64,000 bases of DNA, from contig CM072888.1 in assembly GCA_037013685.1 (NCBI GenBank), positions 8,041,034-8,105,033 on the forward strand. The letters run 5' to 3'. The notes under the pieces are model-generated. The model saw nothing but the letters and a program-made list of their open reading frames with translations. It was not told the DNA's origin and did not search any database. Shown piece after piece: positions 1 to 12,792 of this stretch (position 1 is the stretch's first letter; every line of letters begins with the position of its first letter). This DNA is from Acridotheres tristis (lineage: Eukaryota; Chordata; Aves; Passeriformes; Sturnidae). Position numbers and translations under genes: made by a program.

Positions 1-440
1 CTGCGCTGCAAAGAGAGAGAAAGGACAGCAACACACATGGACTTCTTTGGGGAAATAAAGGCTAACTTTATTGTATGGACCACCCGTATTTCAAGTGTGT
101 TACTTGCAGGACAGTCGTTCATTGGACAATTGGGAAACACATCCTTGGGACAGTACTGCAGGATGTATCCCATGGGCAAGACACCAGGGGTTAATCTTGA
201 TTATGAATTCTACTCTGTTTATCACCATGTTATCACCCTGGGAGACTTTCTGTTAAACTGAAGCTGTAGTCAGCTTGTCAGCCTGGGAATGGACCTGAGA
301 GTCAGGAGAAATGCAGGCCTGAAAAGAATTTCCAAGCTGTAATTCCCTAGCTCTCTGAATGTGTGTGTCCACAGGGGGAGAGTCAGAGAGTGACAGAGTC
401 AGATTCAGTAGAAAACCTCACCACTTGGTGATCCCAATGG
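1..440. repeat. Diverged fragment of the same repeat family as 37.0-37.2 kb
   Basis: The part at about 381-440 matches 37158-37212 almost base for base (shared blocks include GAGAGTGACAGAG and GTAGAAAACCTCACCACT, then GATCCCAATGG). The purine-rich stretch near 10-30 (AAAGAGAGAGAAAGGACAGC) resembles the purine-rich block at 37087-37150. An AATAAA followed by a GCTAACTTTATTG block lies at 53-70, as would be seen in an LTR end, but this is only suggestive. The part between 80 and 380 has no match that I can see elsewhere in the window. Short open frames here (74 and 61 codons) look like chance. Confidence 0.5.
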
Positions 441-3400
441 TCTTCTGACCTCTTGCTGGGGTTGTGGAATCTGGTGCTGTCCAAAAGCAGGCCTGTTGCT
501 CATCTTGGCTTTTGGGGCATTTTACTTTTTCAATCGTTCTGAAATTAAGCCACTATTAAGCACAAATAAGTGTCTCTCGTACCCATGGTTAGGCACAGCT
601 AAGGGTAAAGTCAATAATAATTTAAAGTTTCTTTATGGTTTTGTTTGCATCATTCTTATTTGTCTAGAAAGACATTTTACAGTTCTGGCTGGCTTCCATT
701 TTTCCTCTCCTAAAAAGAGAGAATTTGTGTTGATCCTGTACTACTGAAAAACAGGCTGCTTAACTTAGACTGTTGGAGACCTAGAAAATAACTAGAAATA
801 TGTGTCTTGATGACTCATTTTTGATGTGAATAGTTTTGTGAAAGTTATTTATAGAACACATGTATAAAAGTGTAAAGTTGGCCTTTTTTTTCTGTACAAT
901 GTATAATACCAAAACATATGATTTGGAATAATTTGGAATAATTTGTAAATTTAAGCAGCAATATTTACTTGGCAGACAATGTTGCCAAGTTGGAAGCAAT
1001 TGATAAAGCCTAAAAGAAATGAATGATTAATTCATTTAATAGAATGATGGAACAATTTAAAAGTCATTGTGGAAAACAGCAAGAAACCAGCATTTAAGTA
1101 GCCTGCCACTACAGAGCTAACTTGAACTTGTTCTACTTAGTATTACAGAGAGCAATGAAAATTAACACCTCGAAAAAGAGCAATTAAAAGTAAAATGACT
1201 AAAATATCAGGTTACTAACCCTTAAACATTGCATGTTGTTCTACTGAAAAAATAATCCATTAAGTTAATACTGCTAAAGTGAGATTTTGGATCAAGATAC
1301 ATAAATATTTAGTCTTTTTCTTAATTTCCAACAATTCATAGAAGAAAAGAATATTGAATATATTAAAGCATCCAAATAATTTTGAAGTGATCGTTGTAGA
1401 ATAAGCTTCAGGTTCCAATAATTGCTTTGCTTCAAAAAAACTGCTTCCTCAAGAGAAATTTTAAAACAAAATAAAAACACAGCCTCATCTGAAGTATGTG
1501 TTGGCAAGGAAATACTCGATAAGTTAAAAAAATCAGGTTGGTTTTTTTTTTGTTTTTTTTTTTTTTTTGGTTTTTTTTTTGGTTTTTTTTTTTTAGGAAA
1601 TACCAAAGGCTCACATACTCCCTCTAAAATCTTGGAAAGAACAAAAATACCTTACAGCTGCCCAGTTTAAGATTGGTAGTTCTGTGGTTCTTCTGTGTGA
1701 AAGTTTGATCCCACAAGACAATCCTTCTGCCTCATAGCAACATTGTAAACAGCTAGATCCCATCAGGATTAAATAGCTGGAATTTGGCAAAAGAAATGGA
1801 GAAAACCACTGGAAATTTGAGAATGGATCTCTACTGAATTTTTGGCATTAGGTGCTTTTCTTCCACACCTTTCAGGGAACGTCTCACCCCAGTAGATTAC
1901 CACTGTCAACTCCTGGCTGAATCTTGTAATCTCTTTCTTGGGAATTTGAAAAATCCAGCTATAATAATCAGGCCTGTTTCAGATATCTTCAACCAATTCC
2001 CTGTCTCCATGTGTCATTTAGTTAATTTTGACCTTTGTCTACTTTCCTACTTTAAGTACCTGTAAAAAGCAAGATTTCAACATTGGTAACAACACCAAGT
2101 AATAAATGCACACCATGAGGAAAACACTGCAGTGAACTTTCATCTGTTCACCACGTTTTTTCCAGTAGTTAGATTGTTAGGAATCTGTACTGGGTGAGGA
2201 ATAAAATCCAACATTTGCTAGTCTACTCCTTCCTTTTCATCCCTCTCTCTTATTTTCATCTGAAGGATGTTTTAGGTCACTCCAACCAAATGAGCAATGG
2301 AAAAGGAGTAAGGTCATTCTTTAAGCCAAGTCCAGCTCCAGATTAGATGTGTTCAATGCCTTGCCTTTGTCTCTTCCTCTCCTCAAACCAGACTGTACTA
2401 ACAGCTCTCTACTGCTGGTCATTATCAAAGCCTGGAATCACGACCCGTGCCAGAGTTATGCTAACAGCTTTGAATTCCTCACCCTCTTCAGTCAGTGGCA
2501 GGTCGTTATTCCACTGACATAACAGCTCCTTGACACATCCACTCCCTTATATAGTAAAACGAATAAACAGAGCACTGTTTCCTCTTCTGATTTTACTCAC
2601 AAAGAGAAATACCATCAACATTTCTGGATAAATTATTTTATTCTAAATTCCCTTAGTACCCGTCACTCCACTTTGTTTAAACTTCTGGGTCCACACCCTG
2701 ATTTCAATTTGGGTTCATGCTTGTTGCAATTGCTCACATCTCTATGGGTCTGCACAGGGTGTGCAGATGCAGATAATTATCTTGGATGGCTGTTAGGGCC
2801 TGCTTGCAAATACACAAAAGCAGGCACATATATGCTGGAAGAGAATGGCATCTCTCTGTTAAATTTATGCTGATTTCAGGCTTTGAATTGGGAACTAAAA
2901 TTCCTATAGAAAATGTAAGCACATGAGTTGTATCTCTGTTTAAAAATGAAGCCCTTGATATATAGTAAGTAATGTAGAAGTTTAGTAGCTCGATCACCAG
3001 TCATTACAAATGTCAGTTGCAATAATTTCAAATTTATTCATAGGGACTTCACATCCAAAGACAACTCCAAAGGGGCATGCTTCCAATAAAAAGAAAACCT
3101 CGAAGGCCAGATTCCTATTGTAGTTGATTAAGTGCTCTTTTTCTTTACATAACTTGACACATACTGGCCTGATTACACTTTTGCCCCAGCTTGACAAAGA
3201 CTAGTTCTGACTTGATGTGGTAAAATGAGAGGAAATTCTGATGTGACTTAGAAGTTGTAAATGAAATGCACTTGGTCTTCCCCAGCACGGTGGAGAGTTT
3301 CTTGTAACTGCCAGGCTCCAACAATCGTGTGTAAGGGATTAATTGTTTTCCTTTCTGATTTTGTAGCTGTGGCTTTTAATATTAGAGCTCAGCAGACACG

Positions 3401-5550
3401 GAGGCACACACAGTGAAAAGGCTGGAGTTGATGTGGTGCCATATACACCCAAGCATAGAGGAAATCAGGGAAAATGAGAGAGCTAACAGTGGCTGGCTGT
3501 GCCTGTGGATACCTCTAGGGCTGCATTCATTAGGACAAACTCTTTAGGGTCAGGAAGATGGGGGTGGCTGGTACAGAGCCTTTTTGATGTACATGAAGCT
3601 TTTCCCTGAGTGCACTGGAGTTACTTGGTAGATTGAGAGGAGATGTGATGGACTTCATTGACACATCAGGTCTCAGCCTTCATGCAGGTGGTCTGAATGC
3701 ACCTTTCTTCTCACAGAGTCTTTAAATTAATGTTTCCTCCTGCTCACACACTTCTGGGAGAAATGGTAATGGAATAATAGAAAGAATAGTTGAATTCCCT
3801 CCTTCATGTGGAAAAACAAGGCTAATAAGGCCTTTTTTCAGTGTTTTTTATCCTTGATTAATGAGATGAAACTTCTTAGAAGATATATTACAATGAATTA
3901 AATAACTGAAGGAGAGGTTCTAATATGCAGTGTTGACCCTCACCAGCTTCTCCATGGAAGGAATTTGGCACATTTTCTTCTTTCCTCCCCATATATAATA
4001 ATTTTCAAACGTACAGGATTTGAAAGACCCTGACTTCATTCTGTACCTAGGCACCCAGCAAGAAGGTCTAGAATTTCAAAGTATCTTCCATCCTCTTCAA
4101 TTTACATGCAAACATATTCAGCAAGATAAATGACAATTGTTGCTTGTAGGCAATGTGGAAAAAAAATATAATTGAATTATTGTTCCTGGTATTGCATGTC
4201 TGCTTCTCAACCACATATATGCAACCCCTATGCACATACATCTGAAAGAGAAAGAAAAAGAAACTTCTTGAGTGAGAAAAAATGCTTTATTGATAATCAG
4301 AGGCCATCATCCATCCAAAAGCAGGAGAAAAAGCCAATTATTTTCCTTTAGTGTGGACATAATTTGGTCCACTGACCTCACAGAAAAATGTTGATCTTAG
4401 GGCATGAAACAGTATGTTTCCAGAAGATGAAACTGGGATCTAAATCTACAGCAAATTATCTGTTCTAAGTTGCCTTGCACTTAATGCAAAGGAAGAAAGA
4501 CTTCATGAATTGAAACATGAAGCAACATCCCTTCTTTTTCTGAAAGGCAAAAATCTGGAATAAAATCTTCAATTTAGGTTGGGAAAGCAACTATTGAAAT
4601 AATCACTTTTGTAATTTTTGCATGAAGACTGCATATTTTAACAGCTGTGCTACATACAGCTCCTGTGAATTCTGGTCTTAGTGCAGAAGCTGTCCTGACA
4701 GTGTTTTGCAGGCTCTGTCTATGCTGAATGGATCAGAGATGGATGAGAAGTTGCCTGATCTCTTAGCAGACCAAATCACTTGGACTAATATTCTACCTCT
4801 CATGAGTGTTTTCTAGGGTAAGTTCAAAACCATCCTATGTTACCAGAATAAACTTTTGCTCAGAATGCTATGTGAATGAATCCCAAATGTTATTCTTTAG
4901 TGTTACATCCCTTAACTGCTAAAGAATGCATCTAATCTCACAAATTTTCCCCTTCCCATATGCTGATTATATATGAAGGGAGGTTATCTGAGTACCCTTA
5001 TGGCAGAATGGTGATTTTCTCAATGTTTTCCTAAACTGAGCAGCATAATATGGTTATGGGCTCTAACTTACCAGAGTGGATACAATTTGATGCTGAAAAG
5101 TCAGACTTGCCTGTTTGTCTGAACTGTGTGAATCTGAGCTCATGGATTGCCAGCTTGTATGTGGTTGAGGTGAAAAAAAAGACACAAAACCCACTAAAAT
5201 GCAAATCTGCATAAAATGACTGCAATCCAGGGAGTGATGGTGTAACATTTCTGTCACTGAACACTCCAGAAACAATATTTTTAGAATAATAAGTGTAAGC
5301 AAAAGGAATTCAAGTTTGATTAACTTTGTAAAGATTTGTTTTAAGCACTTACATTTTAAGATTTATTTATTTATTTTAGGTAAGCCTTTGGGACTTATTT
5401 TCTGCTAATGACATGGCCAGGAAAGAGCTGAAACAGCAGAATTCCACTGCTAAAGTTCAGATTGATTGTCACTGTTTAACACTGCTTTATAGCCTCTCTG
5501 GAACAAAGAAAATATCACCTTTTAATATATAGTTATAATATTTTAAGCTA
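441..5550. other. AT-rich non-coding DNA, no gene seen
   Basis: No open frame longer than about 105 codons occurs, and the longer ones run through poly-T or poly-A tracts. No recognisable protein motif, tRNA or CR1 end was found. Small local duplications occur, for example the 11-bp doublet of AATTTGGAATA near 927-948. This could be intergenic DNA or part of a long intron; nothing in the sequence decides between them. Confidence 0.6.
1536..1594. repeat. T-rich tract with GG interruptions
   Basis: Long T runs are separated by single or double G residues (T9-G-T16-GG-T10-GG-T12 style). The overlapping frames in both directions (Phe/Gly-rich on plus, Lys-rich on minus) are artefacts of this tract. 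Similar tracts recur throughout the window. Confidence 0.9.
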
Positions 5551-5571
5551 GGAAGGAAGGAAGGAAGGAAG
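5551..5571. repeat. Short (GGAA)n microsatellite
   Basis: Five GGAA units in direct succession, then a change to GAAAATAAAT. Confidence 0.9.
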
Positions 5572-5763
5572 AAAATAAATTTAACAACCCTTCCTATTTC
5601 CAAAACAGACTTTATTAAATAGGGGATTATTTTTTAAAAATTTGCATTGTTTCAGCACCTTTTTTATACAGAAACTACCTTGTAGGTTTTGAATAGGTTA
5701 AGTGCAATAAACCAATATTTGATTTTTCTTGTTAACAGTGAAGAAAAAGATCAGGGATATATG

Positions 5764-5766
<3 letters not shown>

Positions 5767-5812
<46 letters not shown>

Positions 5813-5890
5813 TGGGATTTTGGTTGGTTGGTTGGTTTTTTTGGTTGTTGGGTTTTTTTTGTGGTTTTTTGTGGTTTTTTTTTTAAATTA
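5767..5890. repeat. Compound microsatellite: (TA)21 then (GGTT)n and T-rich tract
   Basis: An uninterrupted alternating TA run covers 5767-5809. It is followed within about 10 bp by four GGTT units and then T runs broken by GG and GTGG. The Tyr-Ile open frames across it are artefacts. Confidence 0.92.
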
Positions 5891-5959
5891 GATTTCTATT
5901 ATCTGCCTGGTGCAAAGGAGAAAAAAGGGAGTAAAAAAATATTGGAGCTTCTTACTTAG

Positions 5960-7130
5960 AGGTTGGGGTATTCTATTAATAAAAGAAGATCTTTGGAAAG
6001 CTTTATTCTCTGTTAGTGCTGTGTGTGTGGGTATGAAATAATTAGCAGTCAAAATTTAAATGAGAATTATGCTGTTTGGGACTGATCCAAGTCAGACTCC
6101 TCCAATATGTGATCTTTTGAAGTCCACAAACACATTTATGGCATGTCTTGGCACACTCCTAAGTGTGCTGTTGTATGTGAAAATTTAAGTTTCTTGCCTT
6201 CTGCATAATTTAAATGTATGAAATGGCTTAAATCGGTGTGGTAGCCCTAATTTTGGCTAGCTAAGTTAATATTTCTGTTTATCCCTAGAACTGCCATGTG
6301 CCAAGCCTCCAGGCATGGCCCCAGCATGGCTGGTGTTTGTCTTCAGCATATGCCTTAGGTACACTTTTTAAATAAGTGATCTACTCCTACTGGTATTTGT
6401 TTTCAACTTCAGTTAAATCTGGAATTAAACATTAATTCAATCTATAATGGCTTTTTTTTTTTTTTTTTTTTTTTGCTTCAAACTGGGGCAATTTTAACTT
6501 CTGCTTACAAAACAAAATATTTTATGCCAAAGCTTATGCACATGGATACCCTTAAAGTGAAAGCTTTTCCACACTTATGACTTGAAAAGTCACAATTTCT
6601 GGTCTTAAATTATAGTTAACAGTCAAGAAACATTAATTTTCCACTGTGCAGTGAGTTGTAATGTATGAGAAATGCACACTATGAAGCACATTTTCTTGTT
6701 TGCTTACTTTCCTAGGGATGACTAAGGAACAGCTCTTCACATCAATTACCATTGCCCAGCACTTATACAAGGTGAGGTTGATTGACAGGAACACCAAAAT
6801 TAGTGTTGTGGAAGAATTGTTAAGGTTTAGAAGCTTCAGAATAAGACCTATCACAAAGCTGGGGGAAAAAACAAACAGAAAACCCAACATGACAACTTTA
6901 GTGTTTAAATGAGAAGTTTAAAATAAATTATGCATGAACGCTAGAACAGAAGTCCTTAAATGTTTTCCTTGTTTTATCTGCTTGCCCTTTGCTGGGAGAT
7001 CAGGTAAAATCACATGTTCCAGCAGTGAATCTATGAGAGAAAAAAAGTTAAAGCATCTTTTGTTTCGATCTCATGGTAACTGACATCTGACTGTCCATAA
7101 AAATATGCTCAGTATTAGCAGGGACACCCT
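5960..7130. other. AT-rich non-coding DNA with a poly-T run
   Basis: No supportable gene. A pure T run of about 23 bases lies at 6452-6474. The 70- and 85-codon frames at 6633-6912 overlap each other on opposite strands and show no recognisable motif. Confidence 0.6.
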
Positions 7131-7136
7131 ATTAGA

Positions 7137-7381
<245 letters not shown>

Positions 7382-9856
7382 GAAATATGTTGAGCTCTGA
7401 TTCAGATGTAGAGGAAATATTTCAAAAGAGTAGTTGTTTTATAGACATGCTAACTTTTATTATTGCATTACAATTTCCTAGTATAGATTTGCAAAGTAAA
7501 TAAGAGCTACAGGTTTTTAGTTAAAGAAAAAAGGACCTTTCTATTTGCTTTCTCTGTGGTGAGTTTGGATGAAAAAAATTCTCCTTTAGAAAAAGAAAAA
7601 AAAAAAGCATGGGGACTATGGAGAAGTAATTTTTATGTATTTCATAACACTTCCATTTCCTAGCAGCTTCTCTTCCTCTTCTACCATAGGATCAATTATC
7701 ATCCTCTCTTACAGTTGCAGGAAAAGGTCAAAAGTGAAATAAGAAAATACCAGGTTTCCTAAGGGAACGGATTCATAATGTGGGAAGGAGCCTGTAATTT
7801 GGCAGCTGTAGCTTTGGGAAGCTCAAGTTTAGAACAGGAAGAAATTGGAATGTCTCTTGGATGGGGAGATAGTGGTCATCAGAGAGTGCAGTTGACACGA
7901 TTTCTCTTTGTAGAGCTGACATCGGGGTGCTTGGTGCTGTCACCGAAGGAAGGCAGGCAAAGGCTCTTTCATGCCATTGTCAGTTCTGCTTTCTTATCTC
8001 ACATATCATGCTCGCAGCTAATTGTGTTTACTGTGCTCCTGCAAACAGGTAGTGAGCATTGTATAATTAACTGGGAAATTCCTCCTCTTTTTCCTCCAAA
8101 CAGTGTATAGATTTCCTTCTGTCTCTCCCCTCTAACTGGGTTTGTATTGGTATGCACATGGTTGTTATATTTGGTAATTTGTTACTTCTCTGATAACACC
8201 TTCAGTTAATCTCTGGTGCAAATGATGGAATTTTCATGCTTTTGAGTTTGGGATTGGGCAATGTTAGACTTGCATTTTGTGCTTCGAAATGAATGTGTTT
8301 TATATTTTGGCTCAGAACTAGTTCTGTTTTTGAGTTTACACATTCGCCAATTAATTTGTGCTGAATAATATAATCATTAGTCCATTAGAAGTGAAGATGG
8401 CTAAAGAAGGAAGCAATAACAAGAGAATGAAAGATGGAGTGAAGATAAATCCCCATTAGACCTTAAAATAGAACCTTGTATGATAATTCCATTCACAGCC
8501 ACAGGGTATGAAATGAAGTCCTTCCTTCTGCAGGATGACCACCTGCAGGCTGACAGTGCAGTGGGAGCAGATCCTATTGTAAAGGTACTTCAGAAAATCA
8601 GATCCTAGGTCTGAAACTTTCATTAAATGCTGGGAACATATATTAAAAGAAAAGAAAAAAAATCAATAAAAGTAATCTTGTGCACTTAGTTCAATTCTAG
8701 AATTGGTGCTCTGTAACTTTGTACTGTTAATATACATCAGTCTATAATTTAGAACAAAATTGCCTATTTTCTCATCTAAAGTTGTTTTCTGAGTTTTGAA
8801 CTGAATCAAACAACTGAAAATATGGAATGTCCCAGACATAATTGGTGAAAACTTGACTGAAGAAGCAGCATCCAATTATTGCATTTTTTGTTGCAGATCA
8901 GCTCCTTTGGCCTTTTTGCTCCTTAAGATTACTTCAGCCATAGGGGCCACTTTTGCCACTACAGCAGAATTTGCTCTACAAGTCAAATTGTCCTTACAGT
9001 AACATCAAGAGATTTTATTATATATATACATTTCTTTATTTATTTTTTTAACTGTCAGAGAAATCATTCAAATTTTATCTTCTTTTGGGGATTAGCTGTT
9101 TGTTTCAGGCCTTTTAAAATGTGTTGTTATGCAGCTTAATATTTTGTCTGTTGCGGAAATTGTTCAGTGGGGTTTGGTTTTGGTTTGGTTTTTTTTTAAT
9201 TACTGTGTGTAATTTAGCTATTGTTGGACTGCTGGATACACCTAAAAGATGTAATCAGAATTAATATCCACTAGGATAGAAGAGGCTATCCAGGCTACAG
9301 AGAACTTGAGGTGTAAAATGAGCCAGGGAAGAAGTAAGAAAGGAAGGCAAAGGGAAGAAATCTTGTTTGCTAGAGAAGTAAATGCACCGTGCAGTGCTCT
9401 GTTGCCTTGACTGAACTGCTTTAAGTGAACAGGATCATGTGTGCCAGAGTTAGCCAGTTCATCCTGCCCAGAAAAATTAGCTGACTCTACCCCAGACCAA
9501 CCATTTTACAGCTGTCCTTAATGACAGACAGACCCCTACTAGTTAGACCATGCTGTCTCTTACACTGCTGGTTTTATTAATAATACAGTTGGCAAAATAC
9601 TGCGGTACGTACTTGCCATTGTCTGGAGTTTTATTTGTGTGTGCTGTCCTTTTCCTTCTGCTTCTATTGAAAACTGTTTAGTATAATTTTATTTTTATTT
9701 CTAGGGTATTCTTTCCTAGACAATATAGATGTCTTAGAGGTGAGAAAGAAAATCAGTTTGTTTTTTATTTTACTAAATAACTAAATTTGACTTCTGCTGA
9801 TATACTGTGAACATGACTGTCTACAACAAAAGTGTTATTCCATGTCCTTGAGGAGG

Positions 9857-9906
9857 TTTCTTTGTTTGTTTGTTTGTTTGTTTGTTTATTGGTTTGTTGA
9901 TTGGTT
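9857..9906. repeat. (TTTG)n microsatellite
   Basis: About six to seven consecutive TTTG units, followed by degenerate GGTTTGTTGATTGGTTGG. Confidence 0.9.
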
Positions 9907-11726
9907 GGGTTGGGTCTTTTTGTACATTCAGGTTTTTTAGAGTGGTGAGAAATTGCACTCCTATATAATCTATGTAGTAGCTACCAACAATTTGATTTGC
10001 AGCTAAAGCATAATCTTTTCCTTGTGAAATATGTGTGTCCCCAAATATTTAATTTATGCAAGGGAGAGAGATTCTAACAGTTTCACGAATTCCTTAGAAT
10101 GCAGATGAGAAAACAGAGGTGAACATGGAGTTCTCATTTGACCTTTGTCATTCATAATTGTCACCTGCAAGAATGCCAAAGACATGGACTTTTGTGTAGT
10201 TTATGCTTCGTGTTTTTATATGCTTCATAACTAAACAGAACAGTAATGATGGGCTTAAGAAACTCTGAAACATGGTAGACTGAAAATAATTAAAATATTC
10301 ACCCTTCATTTGTTCTTCATAATTCATCTTGCCACACTTGATAATTATGGGAGAGATTAAAAGCCTGCTTGTTCTCAGCCAATCTCCCTTTCATACTTGA
10401 TCCCCACAGTGAAGTTGCACTGCTGAATTTGTGGTATCAAATTCATTTCCATAGCAGCACCGATTTTTGCTATGGCATCACATAAGTAAAATGATTTTGA
10501 CTTCACTGTGGGGTTAAGCTGCTATAAAGGCAGAAGGAAGAGAAAAATAAAACTCCTTATGGAGAAAAAACAACTGCAAAAGCAATGCATGTGATAGCTT
10601 GATCCAACAACTGCAAATCCTGTGAGAATTCTCCTTATTTTAAGTCAGTGGGGCTGCTCAGTAGGGATTTCTTTCACACTAGGAAATAAAGGGTAAGTCC
10701 CACAGTGTGATCAATTTTGTGGTTTTTTCCCCTCTTGAAATACTGTTTTTTTCCAAGATTTAATTTAGCAGAAAAATTCATCCTTAAAGCATATCTATCA
10801 GGACTATTTCACATACAAATACAATACTCACATGCATGCTCTTTCTGATCATATCCTAGGAAACCCAACACACAATATTTGGCAACAGATGCATAAAGGA
10901 GTCATAGATGTATGCACATAAAAAATAGCAACAGTGGAATATTTTCCTTTTCTGCCTGGTATCGTTTAAAGACTGTGATGACAAAGGGTGTGCTTGGAGA
11001 AATCCAAACCGCCACCAGGAAGAGAGGCAGGAAATGAAATCACTGTAATGAGAACTGTTGCCCACTGCTCTGCTAAGAAATAAAAGACACTTTGATGATG
11101 GGTGCAGTGGGCTAATGTTGGTCAGTCTCCTGGAAAATAGAATTATGCATAGCTGGTAAACTCTGATAAAATGAAGACCAAAGTCAGTCAGTGACAGACA
11201 AATAACAATTGTAGTCTAAAGATTAGCAGGCTCAATTTTGCACTCATAATGTTTAAAATTCTTTTACTGCTGTTTCTAAATGTGCTAGTTTAGCAGTGTA
11301 TGCATATTTTTTTAAGAGGGGGAATACACTTCTAGCTGGATTTCCATTCAATGCAACATCATTGTAATTATAACAGCTAAAGCCAGTCTAAAAATATATT
11401 TAATCTGAAATCTAATTTTTAAAATAATTACTAATTTTGAACCATGCTTGGGATTTTCATATTAAAAGTGAGTTCTCAGTAGAGGTAGGCAGAGTGTTAA
11501 GGACAGATAAAAGGTGTAGAAATAAAATGGCTCTTTCTTCCCTCTTTGTCCCCCCTCAAAAACTCCTCTATTTGGGACAAGAACATACTCGACAGTGAAA
11601 ACAAATGGTACACGATGGTGGAGTAAAGACACTTGGAACTATGCCACAGTTTGAACCATTCTTCTATCTAATATTTTTGAGCTAAAAATCTATTTATGAA
11701 TTAAAATGTAATCTTTAAGCAAAAAT

Positions 11727-11800
11727 GGTTTCTTTTGTTTATTTTTTTGGTTTTGTTTTTGTGGGTTTTTTTGTTTGTTTTGTTTTTTGGAGGGGGGTTA
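11727..11800. repeat. T/G low-complexity tract
   Basis: T runs of 3-7 bases are separated by G, GG and GGG, ending in a GGAGGGGGG block. No coding content. Confidence 0.85.
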
Positions 11801-12326
11801 ATGTTGATAAATGGGAAATAAAAGTAAAAGAGATTCTTCTTTTGTGAAATGTCATGAAGAGCCAGATAATAAAATGAGAAGCCATTACACTTAGTGAAGT
11901 GTCATGGATGGCAACCACACCAGGAAATTAAAAAGAAAATGCTACAGATCTTTATAAAGAACTTGGCACCATATAGATGGAAAACAGTCTGCAGGAGAAA
12001 TGAACTTTCTCTTTCTCCAGCTGACTCTTTAGGAGTTTCCCCACAGCTTTAGCTGGAATCTGACAGATGGTATGGAGAAGATCAAGGCCGTGAGCCCATG
12101 TCATACAGCAGACTTAATTAAAATTTCTTTTTTTCTTATCCATTCTTTTCCCAGGCTCCCAACGGGACATTTAATGTGCGTGGAAGAGTAAAATCGAAGT
12201 TATGCGTATGGAGAAAAGTCCATGCAGAAGAAAAAGGTTTAGTAATTTGTGCTAGCTATGGAACCACAACTGGAAATAATCGGTGTGTGATTAACAAAAC
12301 TAAATTTCTTCAACAGTGTTGCCATG

Positions 12327-12787
12327 TGTCATGGTTTAGGAATGGTGTTCCCTAAGTCAGTGTCCCCATCAAAGCTCTGCAGACAACTGACTGCTCCCTC
12401 TCGATTCCCTGCTTCCCTGCTTTCCCCTCCCCCGAGGGCACGATTGAGACAATTGGAGGCACAAAGGGCAAAGATGATGGTTTGAGGTAAGAACAACTTA
12501 CTGTAAATTGCTGTGAGAGAAGAACATTAACAGTAACAGCAATAATACTAATGACAGAGGGTACAAGAAAGCAAACAATACAACAGAAAAAAGCCCTCTA
12601 TGATGGACAACACTGGATGTCTCCCTCTGGAAGTGTCCACCAGAAGAAACTGCTTTCCCCTGAAAGAAAGGTCCTTTTCCCTGGCCCCAGCCGTGAGCTG
12701 AAGTGGTGGAGAATTATCTCCAGGACCTGGCCATGCCCCCTCTCAGCTACTGCAAAAATTAACGATCTCCTGGCCAGAATCAGGACA
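12327..12787 (+). mobile_element. Probable solo LTR of an avian endogenous retrovirus
   Basis: The 461-bp segment starts with TGTCATGGTTTAGG and ends in AATCAGGACA, the TG...CA form expected of an LTR. TGTCATGGTTT is a start that I associate with avian ERV LTRs. The bases just before it (CCATG, 12322-12326) and just after it (CTATG, 12788-12792) agree at four of five positions, as expected for an old 5-bp target-site duplication. No gag, pol or env reading frame lies on either side, so it is read as a solo LTR. The 80- and 67-codon frames within it are not considered genes. I cannot name the family without a repeat library. Confidence 0.72.
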
Positions 12788-12792
12788 CTATG

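Larger units (their letters stand above)
7504..12320. other. AT-rich non-coding DNA with small simple repeats
   Basis: No gene is supportable. Simple repeats include (TTTG)n at about 9861-9887 and a T/GGTTT tract at about 9170-9198. The 110-codon frame at 7778-8110 has no recognisable domain and its length is compatible with chance. Confidence 0.6.
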
